Shown piece by piece: positions 25,861 to 36,554 of a DNA stretch of 64,000 nt. The position numbers and the translations under genes are program-made. Position 1 is the stretch's first letter, and each line of letters begins with the position of its first letter. The notes beneath the pieces were generated by a model. That model worked only from the letters and a program-made list of their open reading frames with translations, had not been told where the DNA came from and made no database searches. This DNA comes from Tamarix chinensis. Its lineage: Eukaryota > Streptophyta > Magnoliopsida > Caryophyllales > Tamaricaceae. The stretch covers positions 34,874,514 to 34,938,513 of the forward strand of contig CM060177.1 of the NCBI GenBank assembly GCA_030549775.1, in the 5' to 3' direction.

Positions 25861-26545
25861 GTAAATAATTATTATTTATAATTAAAAAAATCAGAATTTA
25901 TATAAATATTTGATACAAAATTAAATTAATATATTTATAATTAAAAAAATATAAGATAAGGATAAAATATATTTTCTATGGAGTAAAATTTTGTTTTCCA
26001 AATAACAAAAACGCTGATTCAAAGATTGTACACAGTAAAAGTATCGCGTAATTCTGACAAAATAGTCTTACCTGACAATGAATCATATTATTGTTGGTGT
26101 TTCAGTAACGCGTACTGTTGGTGTTTCAGCAAACACTACCGATGCACCAAAATTTTTTTTTTCGGCGCCAGTGCATCGGCAATTTTTGCCGAAACCAGAC
26201 CATTCCATCGGTAATATCTGCCGATTCACCAATTATTATTATTTTTTTTTTAATTTCGGCCGAAAAGTTTGTAAATAATTATTATTTATAATTAAAAAAA
26301 TCAGAATTTATATAAATATTTGATACAAAATTAAATTAATATATTTATAAGTAAAAAAATATAAGATAAGGATAAAATATATTTTCTATGGAGTAAAATT
26401 TTGTTTTCTAAATAACAAAAACGCTGATTCAAAGATTGTACACAGTAAAAGTAACACGTACTTCTGACAAAATAATCTTACCTGACAATTAATCATATTA
26501 TTGTTGGTGTTTCAGTAACGCGTACTGTTGGTGTTTCGGCAAGTT
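25816..26545 (+). repeat. Tandem duplication, period 411 bases
   Basis: The text starting CACCAATTATTATT at 25816 starts again at 26227 and stays nearly identical to about 26540, including TTTCGGCCGAAAA, an AT-rich stretch and GGTGTTTCAGTAACGCGTA. Each unit contains TTTTGTTTTCCAAATAAC or its variant (about 25990 and 26401), which in reverse resembles the element's own terminal repeat. Confidence 0.8.
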
Positions 26546-26722
26546 TGGCCGATCATATACAATGAATCGAAGGTTGCTAGCAGGGATAGTCAATGTGTGT
26601 GGCTTCTGCAAATAGTATTGTAGGACGGTACGTAGAATAAATTTACTGTTGCATATCTTTGTAAATAAAATAATTGTACGATGGTATGTTAAGCTCGTCA
26701 GGGATAGGAACATGAAGCCTTC

Positions 26723-26730
26723 TATATAAA
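26723..26730 (+). promoter_or_regulatory. TATA box of the MULE transposase gene
   Basis: TATATAAA about 115 bases before the ATG at 26838, in a locally less AT-rich stretch. The spacing suits a short 5' leader. Confidence 0.5.
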
Positions 26731-26837
26731 GGAACAGCTTACCCGATCGTATTCTTCAACTCAATATTTCTATTCTGCAGAAACTTTGTTAGTTGAAGGT
26801 TGAGATATAATTTTTCAATATTTGTCAAACACTCACA

Positions 26838-29800
26838 ATGAATAATGAATTTGGAAGTTCTTCAAACTACGAAGAGTTTGAAACTTCGATAGGGTACGAT
26901 GATTTCGGAAGTCCGATGAGCTACGAAGATGGGGTCAGAACATCATCGTATTACGATGATAGATTTACAATATCGAGAAGCTATGGATATGCAGAAGATA
27001 CGCAAATGCATTCTCCCAATATTAATTACAACTTCAACGAAGAGGTAAAATATTATTTTTTAAGTATTGTAAATTGTGGCGACAAAATTAGTTACATGAA
27101 ATTTATAGTTTTTTGTTATTATATTATTATGGTAAACTCTTTTTTTCAGGACATGGGGAATACATCTTTTACGAGTGAAAATTATCAGAGATTTTTTGTA
27201 ACGGATGAAATATTTTCGGATCGGGATGAACTTGTGACATGGGTTAAGAAAATGGGTAGAACTCATAAGATGATTTTGATCATCAAAGGTTCTAGAAAAG
27301 GAAATGGTATAGGGGCGGGTAGAGTCTCGATAAGATGTGAACGAAGTGGTACGTACGTCCGTACTAGACCAACAGATACCGAAGGTGCACGTAATACTTG
27401 TTCAAAAAAAACCGATTGTCCTTTTTTTATTATTGGTGTTGAAAATAATAATGGTGGATGGCAAGTGGTAGTTAGGAACGGGACACACAATCACGAATTG
27501 GCTAATTATGAGTAAGGCCATGCTGTTCTTGGTAAGTTAACAGAAAATGAAGTTCAATTTGTTGATGAACTTATTACAGCTAACGTGAAGCCACGACAAA
27601 TCATACCACTTCTTCAAAAACAATTTGAAGGTAATGTGAGTATGAGGAGGCATATTTATAATGCTCGACAGAAGCTTAGGTCCGAAGAAATGGATGGTCA
27701 AACAATGTTACAGCATGTCATGAGTATGTTGGTTGAGAATAATTATTTTCAGTGGCATCGAAGTGAGCCTCAATCAAACGTAATAAGTGAGCATCTGTTC
27801 GCACATCCCGTATCTGTTAACATTTTACGTGCATTTCCTTTTGTTTTACAAATGGATTGCACGTATAAGACAAATAGATATGGAATGCCCTTACTTGAAG
27901 TTATTGGCTTAACACCAACACAATTGAATTTCAACGTTGCATGTGCATACATGTCATCTGAGAAGGAGGAAAATTATTTATGGGTGCTTGAGAGATTAAA
28001 GACCTTAATGGATCCATATATGCTTCCAACCACCATTATTACCGACCGAGAACTTGCTCTAATTTCAGCTGTGGAACATATTTTTCCTACTTCAAAACAT
28101 TTATTATGCAGATTTCATGTGAATAAGAATGTCGAGGAAAAATGTAAGAAACTTTATGGTCGTTCATCGTTCGCACGTGGTTTTATGTCATGATGGAAAA
28201 ATTTGATAGATGCCACGAACGAAGAAACATATGAGGCACGATTGTTGTCAATAGAGGAAGATTACATAAGCATGCCCAGTCTAATTTCGTATCTCAAGAC
28301 GAATTGGCTACAACCCTACAAACATAAAATTGTTGCAGCATTCTTTGGTGACGTGTTCCATATCCATCAACTTACAACGAATAGGTATGATTTATATTTT
28401 CTTGCAACCGTGATAGCTGATTGAGCTTATTTTATGTTGATAAAGTTAAGTAAATAAATTTTTGTAACAAACAGGGTTGAAGGAGCTCATGGATCTTTAA
28501 AAAGATTCCTGGAGACATCACGGGGCAGCTTCAATACAGTCCACAAACAAATGCACACGTTCCTCGAATTACAACATGATGAGATAAAAGCATCGCTTGA
28601 GAGGTCTCGGTTCAACACTCCTCATTTTGCTACAAGTGATCTTTATGCCAATATGAGGGGTCATGTTTCTTTATATGCAATGGAATTGGTGAAGAACGAG
28701 TGTCAGAGACTTGAGCATGTAAGTGGGAATGATGATTTATGCGGATGTTAGATGCGTCGTACGCACGGGATACTGTGTACGCATGAAATTAAAACATACA
28801 TTCATAACTACATGTCAATCCCCCTGTCGGCTATTCATCCGTTTTGGAAGAAACTCGACATAGATGGACCCATTACTCCACCGAGACCCCAAGAACCAAT
28901 TGATGTTGCATCTCACTTGCTCCATATTTCGATGGAATCTGTTATGCGCCAGCCACCAGAAATACAGAATCAGTTGGCTAGAGAGATATTTAATATTGCA
29001 GTTCCCCAGAGAACACCTTTCGACGAGCCACAAGTACGGCAGCACAGGGGTCGACCAAGGAACTCCACTAGAAGGGAACAATCTAGTTGGGAGTATACAG
29101 AACAACAATTTTGTAGTCGTCCTAGATCAACTCAACGTCGGGGTCGGGGTCGGGGTCGGGGACGGCAATCGGCATTTCTGTCATCAGGCCAATTTCAATT
29201 TCCATATGTGACTCAAATGAATCGACATATAGTTCCTTATATTAGTAGCTGGTGTAATGTTTTAGGAGATGGGAATTGTGGTTTCAGATCACTGGCTTCT
29301 ATTATACTAGGAGATGAAGAACGATGGGTTCAGATTCGTACCGACTTGTATCATGAGATATTGGCGAGACGACAGTTGTACGAGAATGTGTTCGTCTATG
29401 AAAGCGTTGATCAAGTTCTTAATACTATTGCCCACTGGGAAGGGCCAGCTCCGATGGCACACTGGATGGAAATGCCTGATATTGGTCATGTCATTGCAAC
29501 CCGTTACTGTGTGTTGTTCGCATATTACTCATTGAATGCATGCAGCTCATTCTTACCTTTAGTGGCTATGCACGGAATTCAAGGTCCTAAAACTGAAGTC
29601 ACTATATTTTTCTTGCAAGACATGAGTCACTACATATCGGTGAGCACTAAGTTTAATGAAGAATTTTTCCATTTCAATATGATATGAATGGCTGACATAA
29701 TAGTTTTTTTTTTCTACAGGTATATCTTCTGGAAAGTTTTCCACTCCCACTAGTACATACTAATTGGAATAGATATCATGATAGCAGCGTTTCAACATGG

Positions 29801-29899
29801 AATACGCAATATTCTTCAAGATTCGAACAATGGCGTGCATTGGTAAACGATGACACACAAGACCCTCATCCTTTATCTTCGGACTCAACTTTAATGTAG
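26838..29899 (+). pseudogene. MULE transposase with C-terminal OTU cysteine-protease domain, broken by three stops
   Basis: Four exons (26838-27044, 27150-28384, 28475-29639, 29720-29899) with GT/AG introns give a 928-codon reading frame. In order it shows: an acidic, Ser/Tyr-rich N-terminus; a FAR1-like zinc-binding region ending THNHE (about residues 95-190); the Mutator DDE core with D305 in MDCTYKTN, D368 in ITDRELA and a candidate E483 in VEGAH; a SWIM zinc motif C570-x-C572...C582-x-H584; an AT-hook-like RGRPR and an RGRGRGR run; then an OTU-type domain with GDGNCGF (C749) and a conserved-position H866 in SHYIS. OTU domains are deubiquitinating proteases. The fusion suggests removal of ubiquitin or processing during transposition, which is inference. 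In-frame stops at 27511 (TAA), 28191 (TGA) and 28749 (TAG) inactivate it. No frameshift was found. The frame is otherwise well kept, which suggests recent inactivation. Confidence 0.88.
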
Positions 29900-30148
29900 A
29901 ATTGTTGTAATTAGGATGGTACATTTATTTAAGTTTACATCCTTTGTAACATGTACGTAGTAATTTTATAAAATATAGTATAATTTCTATCACGAAGTTC
30001 TAAACTATGGATATATAAAAAAACACTTGATATGTTTTTAAATTTGAACACAAATAGTCAATGGTAAAATAATAAGGACAGGTGGTATTAATTCTAACAA
30101 ACATATGTTAATGTTTTCACATAACAATACGGTAATACATGAAGTTCA
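29900..30148. other. Convergent intergenic gap in the MULE
   Basis: About 250 AT-rich bases between the two convergent genes, presumably holding both 3' ends. No coding or strong structural feature was seen. Confidence 0.5.
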
Positions 30149-31949
30149 TTACAAATGGCCACGCCGAGGTGGAGTAACTCCTAAATCACGCACAAGGGTT
30201 TCGATACATGTAACTAACTGCTCATAATTTAGAGCTGGCTCTCCCCTCCAATACAATCGACGAATAGTTTTACGTGCTTTGTTCAGACGTTTTTCGGCTG
30301 GTATATGATGATCATCGTTCGCATGTTCAGCCAAATATTCTTCCGTCGTAGCCAATATATATCTATGCGTTCTCGGAACATACCAATCCATATAATCATC
30401 GGCCACTTCCCATGGGTATTCAACAGCTGGTCCAAAAACATCCGGCCCAAAATATGTTCATACCTCAAGAACCATTGCCCGAACATGTGTGCATAGTATA
30501 CTTTGTACTTCTTCAGGGAAGGACCTCTGTATGAGTTTCTATTTGGCTTGATGGGCTCCTCAGGGATGACTTGTATATAACCGAATTGTCGTGTCACTCT
30601 ATCAGGCATATGTGGTTCAACTTTGGCCAAACAGTGTATACAACCGTGATAGAATGCCATACGACAATATATATATGGATCAGCAACTCCGTACGGATCC
30701 CAATTGACCTTTCACGAAAATATTCAAGTAAATATGGATATCACAAATATAATATAGGAGGATAAAATAATTGATTTAGCATACCTTCGACGCAGACATA
30801 ACATCAATCTTTGCCCGAAAGTACTCGAGCGTCTCCAATTGATTTTCGAATTTCTGGCCACAAGACCACCTCATACAACGAGGATGGTCTGGATCATACC
30901 CAGATCTTTCCACTCCAAACCCAGGAAAGTACTCATATATCCACGTCTGTCATAATATTCGATTGTTAGCCATCATAATGAATATAGAGTATGGCATATA
31001 TGTATATATATATTGATTATAAAATTACCTGTAATAGAGTCATGCATCCAGACAATTGAGCAGCGTCGGCTCTAGAAGCCATGCCAAGCTGTCGATATAA
31101 AAAAGCAAGTGTGGCTGCACCCCATGCATAACCTTCAACCTGGCTAAGATCTTGAAGGAAAATGATAAAGTATGGATTAACTTTATCAACCGTCTTATCG
31201 ACAAACAGCGATAAGCCGATCAACCATAATGTATACCCGATCGCTTTTGCTTCGTCCCCTAACCAGTATGATTCACATACTTCTTGCAGCCATTTAAATG
31301 GAAGCCCGCCCTTTCGAGTGACTTCATTCACTTGCATTTCCTCCATCCCAAATAAGGCACCCATTGCACCAATCATTTGCCCACGCGTGTCCGCCGTCAT
31401 GTCCAAATGTAATGGATGACCATCAACTCGTAGCCCTAATATACGATGTACATCTAAAAGAGTGATCGTCATCTCCCCCATGGCATATGAAAGCTATTTG
31501 TGTCTGGTTGCCATCGCTCGATAAATGCTGAAATAAGCGGCACGTTCACATGTTCAAATGTGCAGGATGGAAGGTGTGATAATCCTGTTCGTCGTATCAG
31601 AGCGAACATCCTATCATTGACACTTCCTAGAAAACTTCTTAAAACCTCCTGCCTCGTGTGGATCTTCGGACAACCCCGATCCTGATCAATACAACAAGCA
31701 AATGTAATGTGTACATATGATTGATTACATATAAAATAATAATTAAGAAATAATGGATATATTAAACTTACCTTTCCTAACCATAAATCTAAAGCTGCGT
31801 GATCACCAAAGCTAGGAATCAAGTCAGGAATTATTGGACCTCCTGGACATGGCCCAAGCAAGTACCATTCATCCTTTAATTGTATACTCTCTTCATCATC
31901 ACTATCGTGACCAGCATCACCAACATCCCTATCATGATGATCTCTATCC

Positions 31950-31981
<32 letters not shown>

Positions 31982-32622
31982 CTCCTCCTCCTCATCATCA
32001 TCATCATTACGGTAGAGTCTCGATGACGATGCTCCTCCTCCTCCTCCTCCCATAGCAGGCTGCGCCGGTGAGGTAAGAAAATCTATATATTGTGTAAGAT
32101 ATGGAAAACCTCCTGACTCGAAACCTCCGTACCCGGAACCTCCAACCGTAGAACCTCCATACCCAGCACCTCCAACCCCAGAACCTCGATACCCAGAATC
32201 TCCAACCCTAGAACCTCCAACCGCATAACCTTCATACCCAGAACCTCCAACCCTAGAACCTCCAACCCCCAGACCTCCAAACCCCGGACCTCTTGCCCCC
32301 AAACCTCCAAACCCCGCAGTACCAACATCAGCCAAAATTATGGACGACCTGCATAGTCTATAAATGATGGAAATTTATGACCTTGTTGACTAGACGATGG
32401 TTCTTCTCGAACTTCTGCATATTCTTGTTGTTCTGATGCTTCTTCCGGTTCTTGTTCTCCAGATTTCTTAGATCGTCGTAATCCTTTGGTAATACTCCTG
32501 CCGAAATTTCTCAAACGAGCCATCGGCGCAGGTACCTCAGTACCAGTTCTGTTACGTCGTGCAGAAGCAGTCACATGCCGACCATCGGTTCTATCTACTA
32601 CATTGTCTTGTCTGCGACTCAT
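30149..32622 (-). pseudogene. Plant mobile domain (PMD, MAIN/MAIL1-like) protein, frameshifted
   Basis: Four exons on the minus strand: 32622-31772, 31681-31029, 30946-30785 and 30708-30149. The first begins MSRRQDN and is basic, followed by about fifteen Gly-rich repeats (GGSRVGGSGY type) and an acidic run of Asp/Glu. The PMD follows, with TITLLDVHRILGL, YAWGAATLAFLYRQLG, SGCMTLLQ joined by splicing to TWIYEYFPGFG, and a C-terminal VADDYMDWYV. PMD proteins include MAIN and MAIL1, which act with a PP7-like phosphatase in silencing and meristem maintenance. PMD genes are also known inside plant transposons. Exons 1, 2 and 4 each have a length of 3n+2, matching one lost base in each: somewhere at 32340-32600, near 31481 in a G-run, and near 30435. 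The uninterrupted product would be about 742 residues. The gene converges on the transposase and is probably a functional partner of the element. Confidence 0.82.
32083..32335 (-). repeat. 15/30-base minisatellite coding the Gly-rich segment
   Basis: Repeated GGTTCTAGGGTTGGAGGTTC-like units on the minus strand. The GGN-rich frame is continuous with the PMD frame downstream, so this is taken as the true frame. A second frame through the same repeat gives an equally regular GLEVLGLEV product, an artefact of the period. The adjacent (CTC)n run at 31951-31995 codes the acidic tract. Confidence 0.7.
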
Positions 32623-32639
32623 CTGAATTTCAATAATAA

Positions 32640-34260
32640 ATACATAAAGTCATTTTAAATTATGTATATGAATTGAAGGTAATACGTGATAACATAAATA
32701 TAACCTAATTACATACATGAAATTAATATCATTAATAAATATCAACTCATATTATGATAGCCAAAGAGATCTGTATACGCAACCATATAACTCAAATACA
32801 ATCTCTTTACATTAATCCTCTACTTTATTCATTACATATATCAACAATATTTGTATTACTTAATAGTAGGAGTTTAGTATAATATAACAACTAAAGTATA
32901 CTTAATTATGGTATGTCCTCATCTATTTTTTCAATAATCCAACCAGAATTATCCAAATATATTCCATACAAATTAGCAACATAATTAAATATAATTCAAA
33001 TATAAACATATTTTATCTATTATAAATACATTTAACAAAAATATTAAACAAATCTAACCTATTATCCTATCAATATAATTAAAAACATTCACAAATAATC
33101 CCTATCACATAATAATATTTAACATATTTAATGAAAATATAATTAAATGTAATAAACATCTAATCATATATAAATAATACAATAACATAATTAACAACGT
33201 ATTAACAAATCTATAAACATAATAAACAAATTTAATCAACTTAAACATAATTAAAATCTTTAATTAGCATATATCATTAATATACCTTAATTAATATATA
33301 CAAATTACACTTCAAAGATATAGCCAATACCCTAGAATAGAGAGATCATTTACCGAATCTATATTTAGTTAAAATATTTGTGCATATTCAATATAATTAA
33401 TAAACCATAATTAATATATATAATTATATATCCTACAAATAACCAAAACTATAACATACAGATATAATTTACCAAACCCATATTTCATTACAATATTCGA
33501 GTAAAATTAATATTATTAATAAACTATATTCAATATATATAATTTTACATCATAAAAATAACCAAAATCCTATAATAGAAAGACAATTTACTAAAACCTA
33601 TATTTAATTCAAATATTAGAGTATAATAAATCTAAAAATATATTTTTCTAAAATTAATCAATTAACCATAATCAAAATATATTATTAACATAATTAATAA
33701 TTAACAAATTATTATTAATAAATATAATTATAATCATTATTATAATACACGCAAACCTATCTTTAATTAAATTATGACAGAAAAATTAATATAATTAAAA
33801 AAACCATAATTAATACATTTAATTACAAATCAAATATATAGCCAATACCCTACAATAGAGAGATCATTTACCAAACCTATATTTAATTAAATTATGACAG
33901 CATAATTATTATAATTAATAAAACATAATTAATATAAATAATTACATATCCAAAATATAGCCAATACCCTACAATAGAGAGATAATTTATCGAACTTATA
34001 TTTAGTTAAAATATTAGTGCATAATCAATATAATTAATAAACTATAATTAATATATATAATTATATATCCTACAAATAACCAAAACTATACAATAAAGAT
34101 ATAATTTACCAAATCTATATTTAATTAGAATATTGGAGTACAATTAATATTATTAATAAATTATAATTAATATATATAATTTTACATTCTAAATATAATT
34201 AAATTTCGTTATTAAATTAAATTAAATTATTATATATAATTAATTGGAATCCTAATCCAA
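32640..34260. repeat. AT-rich right half of the MULE with ~120-base degenerate repeats
   Basis: No gene is visible. From about 33300 to 34200 the text repeats about every 120 bases, each unit containing CCAATACCCTACAATAGAGA, then GATAATTTACCAAACCTATA and AATTAATAAACCATAATTA. At least six units can be followed, at about 33325, 33445, 33565, 33845, 33965 and 34085. Confidence 0.6.
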
Positions 34261-34287
34261 TTAGCGGAAAGTAAGCCAGGAGACCCT

Positions 34288-34700
34288 CACATCGGCAAAA
34301 ATTGCCGAAACAAAGCCTTCCCTTCGGTCGATTCTACCGAATCTCATGCATTACATCGGCAAAATTAGCCGAAACCTGGCCCTCCCATCGGTAAAAACTG
34401 CCGATGCTCCAATTTTTTTTTATTCGCCGCCATGGCATCGGTAATTATTACCGAATCTCATGCCTCACATCGGCAAAATTAGCCGAAACCCCTCCCGACC
34501 TTCGGTTGATTTTGCCGAAACCCCCCCAGTCTTCGGTCATTTTCGCCGAAACCCTCCTCGGCCTACCAGATATACTTAATAAAATAAAAAAATTACCAGA
34601 TCTAATAAACAAATTATTATAATTATATATTATAAATTAAAAATTAAAAATAAAATAAGATACTTACCTTCGGTTGTTTGTCGGGAGGGAGACTTTCGAC
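34288..34700. repeat. Right subterminal array of TCGGCAA/TTGCCGA palindromes
   Basis: About nine motifs such as CATCGGCAAAAATTGCCGAA, CATCGGTAATTATTACCGAA and CTTCGGTTGATTTTGCCGAA. They are spaced roughly 32-36 bases apart and match those of the left arm. The element therefore carries the same array at both ends. Confidence 0.78.
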
Positions 34701-34880
34701 TGAATTTTGAGAGAAAAATAGAGAGAAGAGAGAAGATAGGGAGAGAATGTCGAAATGAAGAGATAGCAGAGGAGGAGGGTCGGTCAAATAATTGTTGCTG
34801 CACCGACAGAGATAAATTAAGAATTTACTGCGCAAATATTTTCTACGCAATAAATCCTTGTTTTTCAAATAACAGTTTCG

Positions 34881-34889
34881 TATTTTTAA
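34881..34889. repeat. Right target-site duplication of the MULE
   Basis: TATTTTTAA, paired with TATTTTTAG at 25415-25423. The CAD-like upstream region resumes immediately after it (CTGAGGCCGTGAACAGTC against GTGAGGCTGCGACGAGTC at about 57822). Confidence 0.75.
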
Positions 34890-35048
34890 ACTGAGGCCGT
34901 GAACAGTCGACATGGGTGACGTAACCCGTGATTATTGCACGCGACTAAGGTCTAAGGTAGAGTCACGGTTTACGGATCGACAATGTCAGACGTAGTCCAA
35001 TGAATTTATGACCATGGTCGATGGGGGACAAGATTCGGAAGGGAGGGA

Positions 35049-35056
35049 TATATAAA
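35049..35056 (+). promoter_or_regulatory. TATA box of CAD-like copy 1
   Basis: TATATAAA in AGGGATATATAAACAGACAC, 150 bases upstream of the ATG. It is identical in copy 2 at 57985-57992, so the whole promoter was duplicated with the gene. Confidence 0.6.
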
Positions 35057-35198
35057 CAGACACATACTAGAATGAGTCAGCAACTCCGAATTCCGAAATC
35101 ATCTCAACACCGACACACAGAAGTACAGAACAGAACTACATATACCAGGGCAGGGCAGGTAGGTTTTTTTCTCTCTCGCTCTCCCTGTCTGTTCGTAC

Positions 35199-36554
35199 AT
35201 GGCTTCCAGTGATACGACGAAGATGGAGAATAAGTGCCTTGGATGGGCTGCAAGGGATGAATCTGGATTCCTGTCGCCATATGAATTCAGGCGCAGAGCT
35301 GTCGAATCTGATGATATTTCCGTGAAAATCACGCATTGTGGGGTTTGTTACGCAGCTGTCGTTTAGACGAGAAATAAACACGGCGACTCCAGATACCCGG
35401 TTGTACCTGGATATGTTATTGTTACTCTTTTCTCGTTGAACTGGTCTAAGGTTTCTTTTTCGTATCTGCTTACTAAAACAATTTGTCTTTCTTCTCTTTT
35501 GCCTCCTGTGTAATTAAGGCATGAAATTACTGGAATAGTGCAAGAGGTTGGTGCGAATGTTGTAGGTTTTAAAGCTGGGGATCACATCGGGGTTGGTACT
35601 TACATCAATTCATGCCGGGATTGTGAGTAGGATATGAGGTTCACTGCTCTAAGGGCTCGGTTTTCACCTTCAATGGCGTAGATTATGATGGTCCGTCACT
35701 AAAGGAGGCTACTCTACTTTTATTGTTGTCCATCAAAGGTAAGAGTGTATATACGTCTCGTCTCGGTATGCTTCTGCCATTTCCTTAATTTCAATTCTTC
35801 ACTCCCCTTCCCGGGACAGATTGATTTTACATGTACAATAATGGATCTGACGACTCATCTACTGATAATTATTTACTTGTTCTTCCCGATCCGTATGATC
35901 AATAATCGCAGGTACTGCTACAGAATACCCGATAACTACCCCTTTGATTTAGCAGCACCTTTACTGTGTGCAGGAATCACCGTCTATTCCCCAATGAAGC
36001 GCCACAACATGATAAACCAACCGGGCAAATCGCTGGGCGTGATAGGCCTCGGCGGTCTCGGTCACATGGCTGTAAAATTCGGGAAAGCATTTGGTCTAAA
36101 CGTCACGGTGTTCAGCACAAGTATTTCCAAGAAAGAAGAATCACTCAACATATTAAAAGCCGATCGATTCGTAATCTCATCGGACGAACAAGAAATGAAA
36201 TCACTTGTTAAGTCATTAGACTTTATTATTGATACTGCATCTGGAGATCATCCATTCGATACATATCTCTCGCTTCTGAAGACAAAGGGTGTTTATGTTC
36301 TCGTCGGTGTACCTAGTCAAGTGAAATTTAGTCCTACTAGTTTGGTTTTGGGTATGAAGACTTTATCTGGGAGTGTTACCGGCGGTACTAAGGATACTCA
36401 GGAAATGCTGGATTTTTATGCTGCTAAGGCTGTTTATCCTAAGGTTGAGGTTGTTCCTATTCAATATGCCAATGAAGCTCTTGAGAGGATGATTAAGAGT
36501 GATGTTAAGTTTCGGTTTGTTATTGATATTGAGAATTCGCTCAAGCAGAACTGA
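35199..36554 (+). pseudogene. CAD1-like cinnamyl alcohol dehydrogenase pseudogene, copy 1
   Basis: A zinc-dependent medium-chain alcohol dehydrogenase of the plant cinnamyl alcohol dehydrogenase family, most like CAD1-type members, which use NADPH to interconvert aldehydes and alcohols. Three exons: 35199-35410, 35519-35738 and 35912-36554. Exon 1 has the catalytic-zinc motif GVCYA. Exon 3 is intact, with the NADPH-binding GLGGLGH and [11 protein letters not shown], and ends in a normal stop. With repaired frames the exons total about 360 residues, the family length. Lesions: a stop at the Trp after GVCYAAVV in exon 1; exon 1 donor GT changed to AT; a 10-base deletion in exon 2 removing part of the structural-zinc Cys cluster; and a further lost base near 35693. 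The start is chosen at an ATG 150 bases after the TATA box. A second copy at 58152-59027 carries different lesions. Confidence 0.9.

Larger units (their letters stand above)
25424..34880. mobile_element. 9.46-kb Mutator-like element carrying OTU-transposase and PMD genes
   Basis: The borders come from three independent signs. There is a 9-base target duplication. The terminal inverted repeats are imperfect: left GGTATTGTTATATGGAAAAC, right in reverse CGAAACTGTTATTTGAAAAAC. The next segmental unit has an uninterrupted site (57806-57830). Inside, in order, are: a left arm of palindromic motifs (25440-26545), a transposase-OTU pseudogene on + (26838-29899), a PMD pseudogene on - (32622-30149), 1.6 kb of AT-rich repeats, and a right arm of the same palindromic motifs (34288-34700). 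MULEs move by a DDE transposase and often carry extra genes. The mutations in both genes mean this copy is not autonomous now. Confidence 0.85.

Noticed and set aside
25408..25881. An open frame with repeated PKPAQGDRQ units
   Set aside because: The 33-base palindromic repeat is a multiple of three, so all frames stay open. It spans the element's terminus and has no domain.
32083..32328. A second repeat protein of GLEVLGLEV type in the PMD gene
   Set aside because: This is another frame of the same minisatellite. The Gly-rich frame is the one joined to the PMD.
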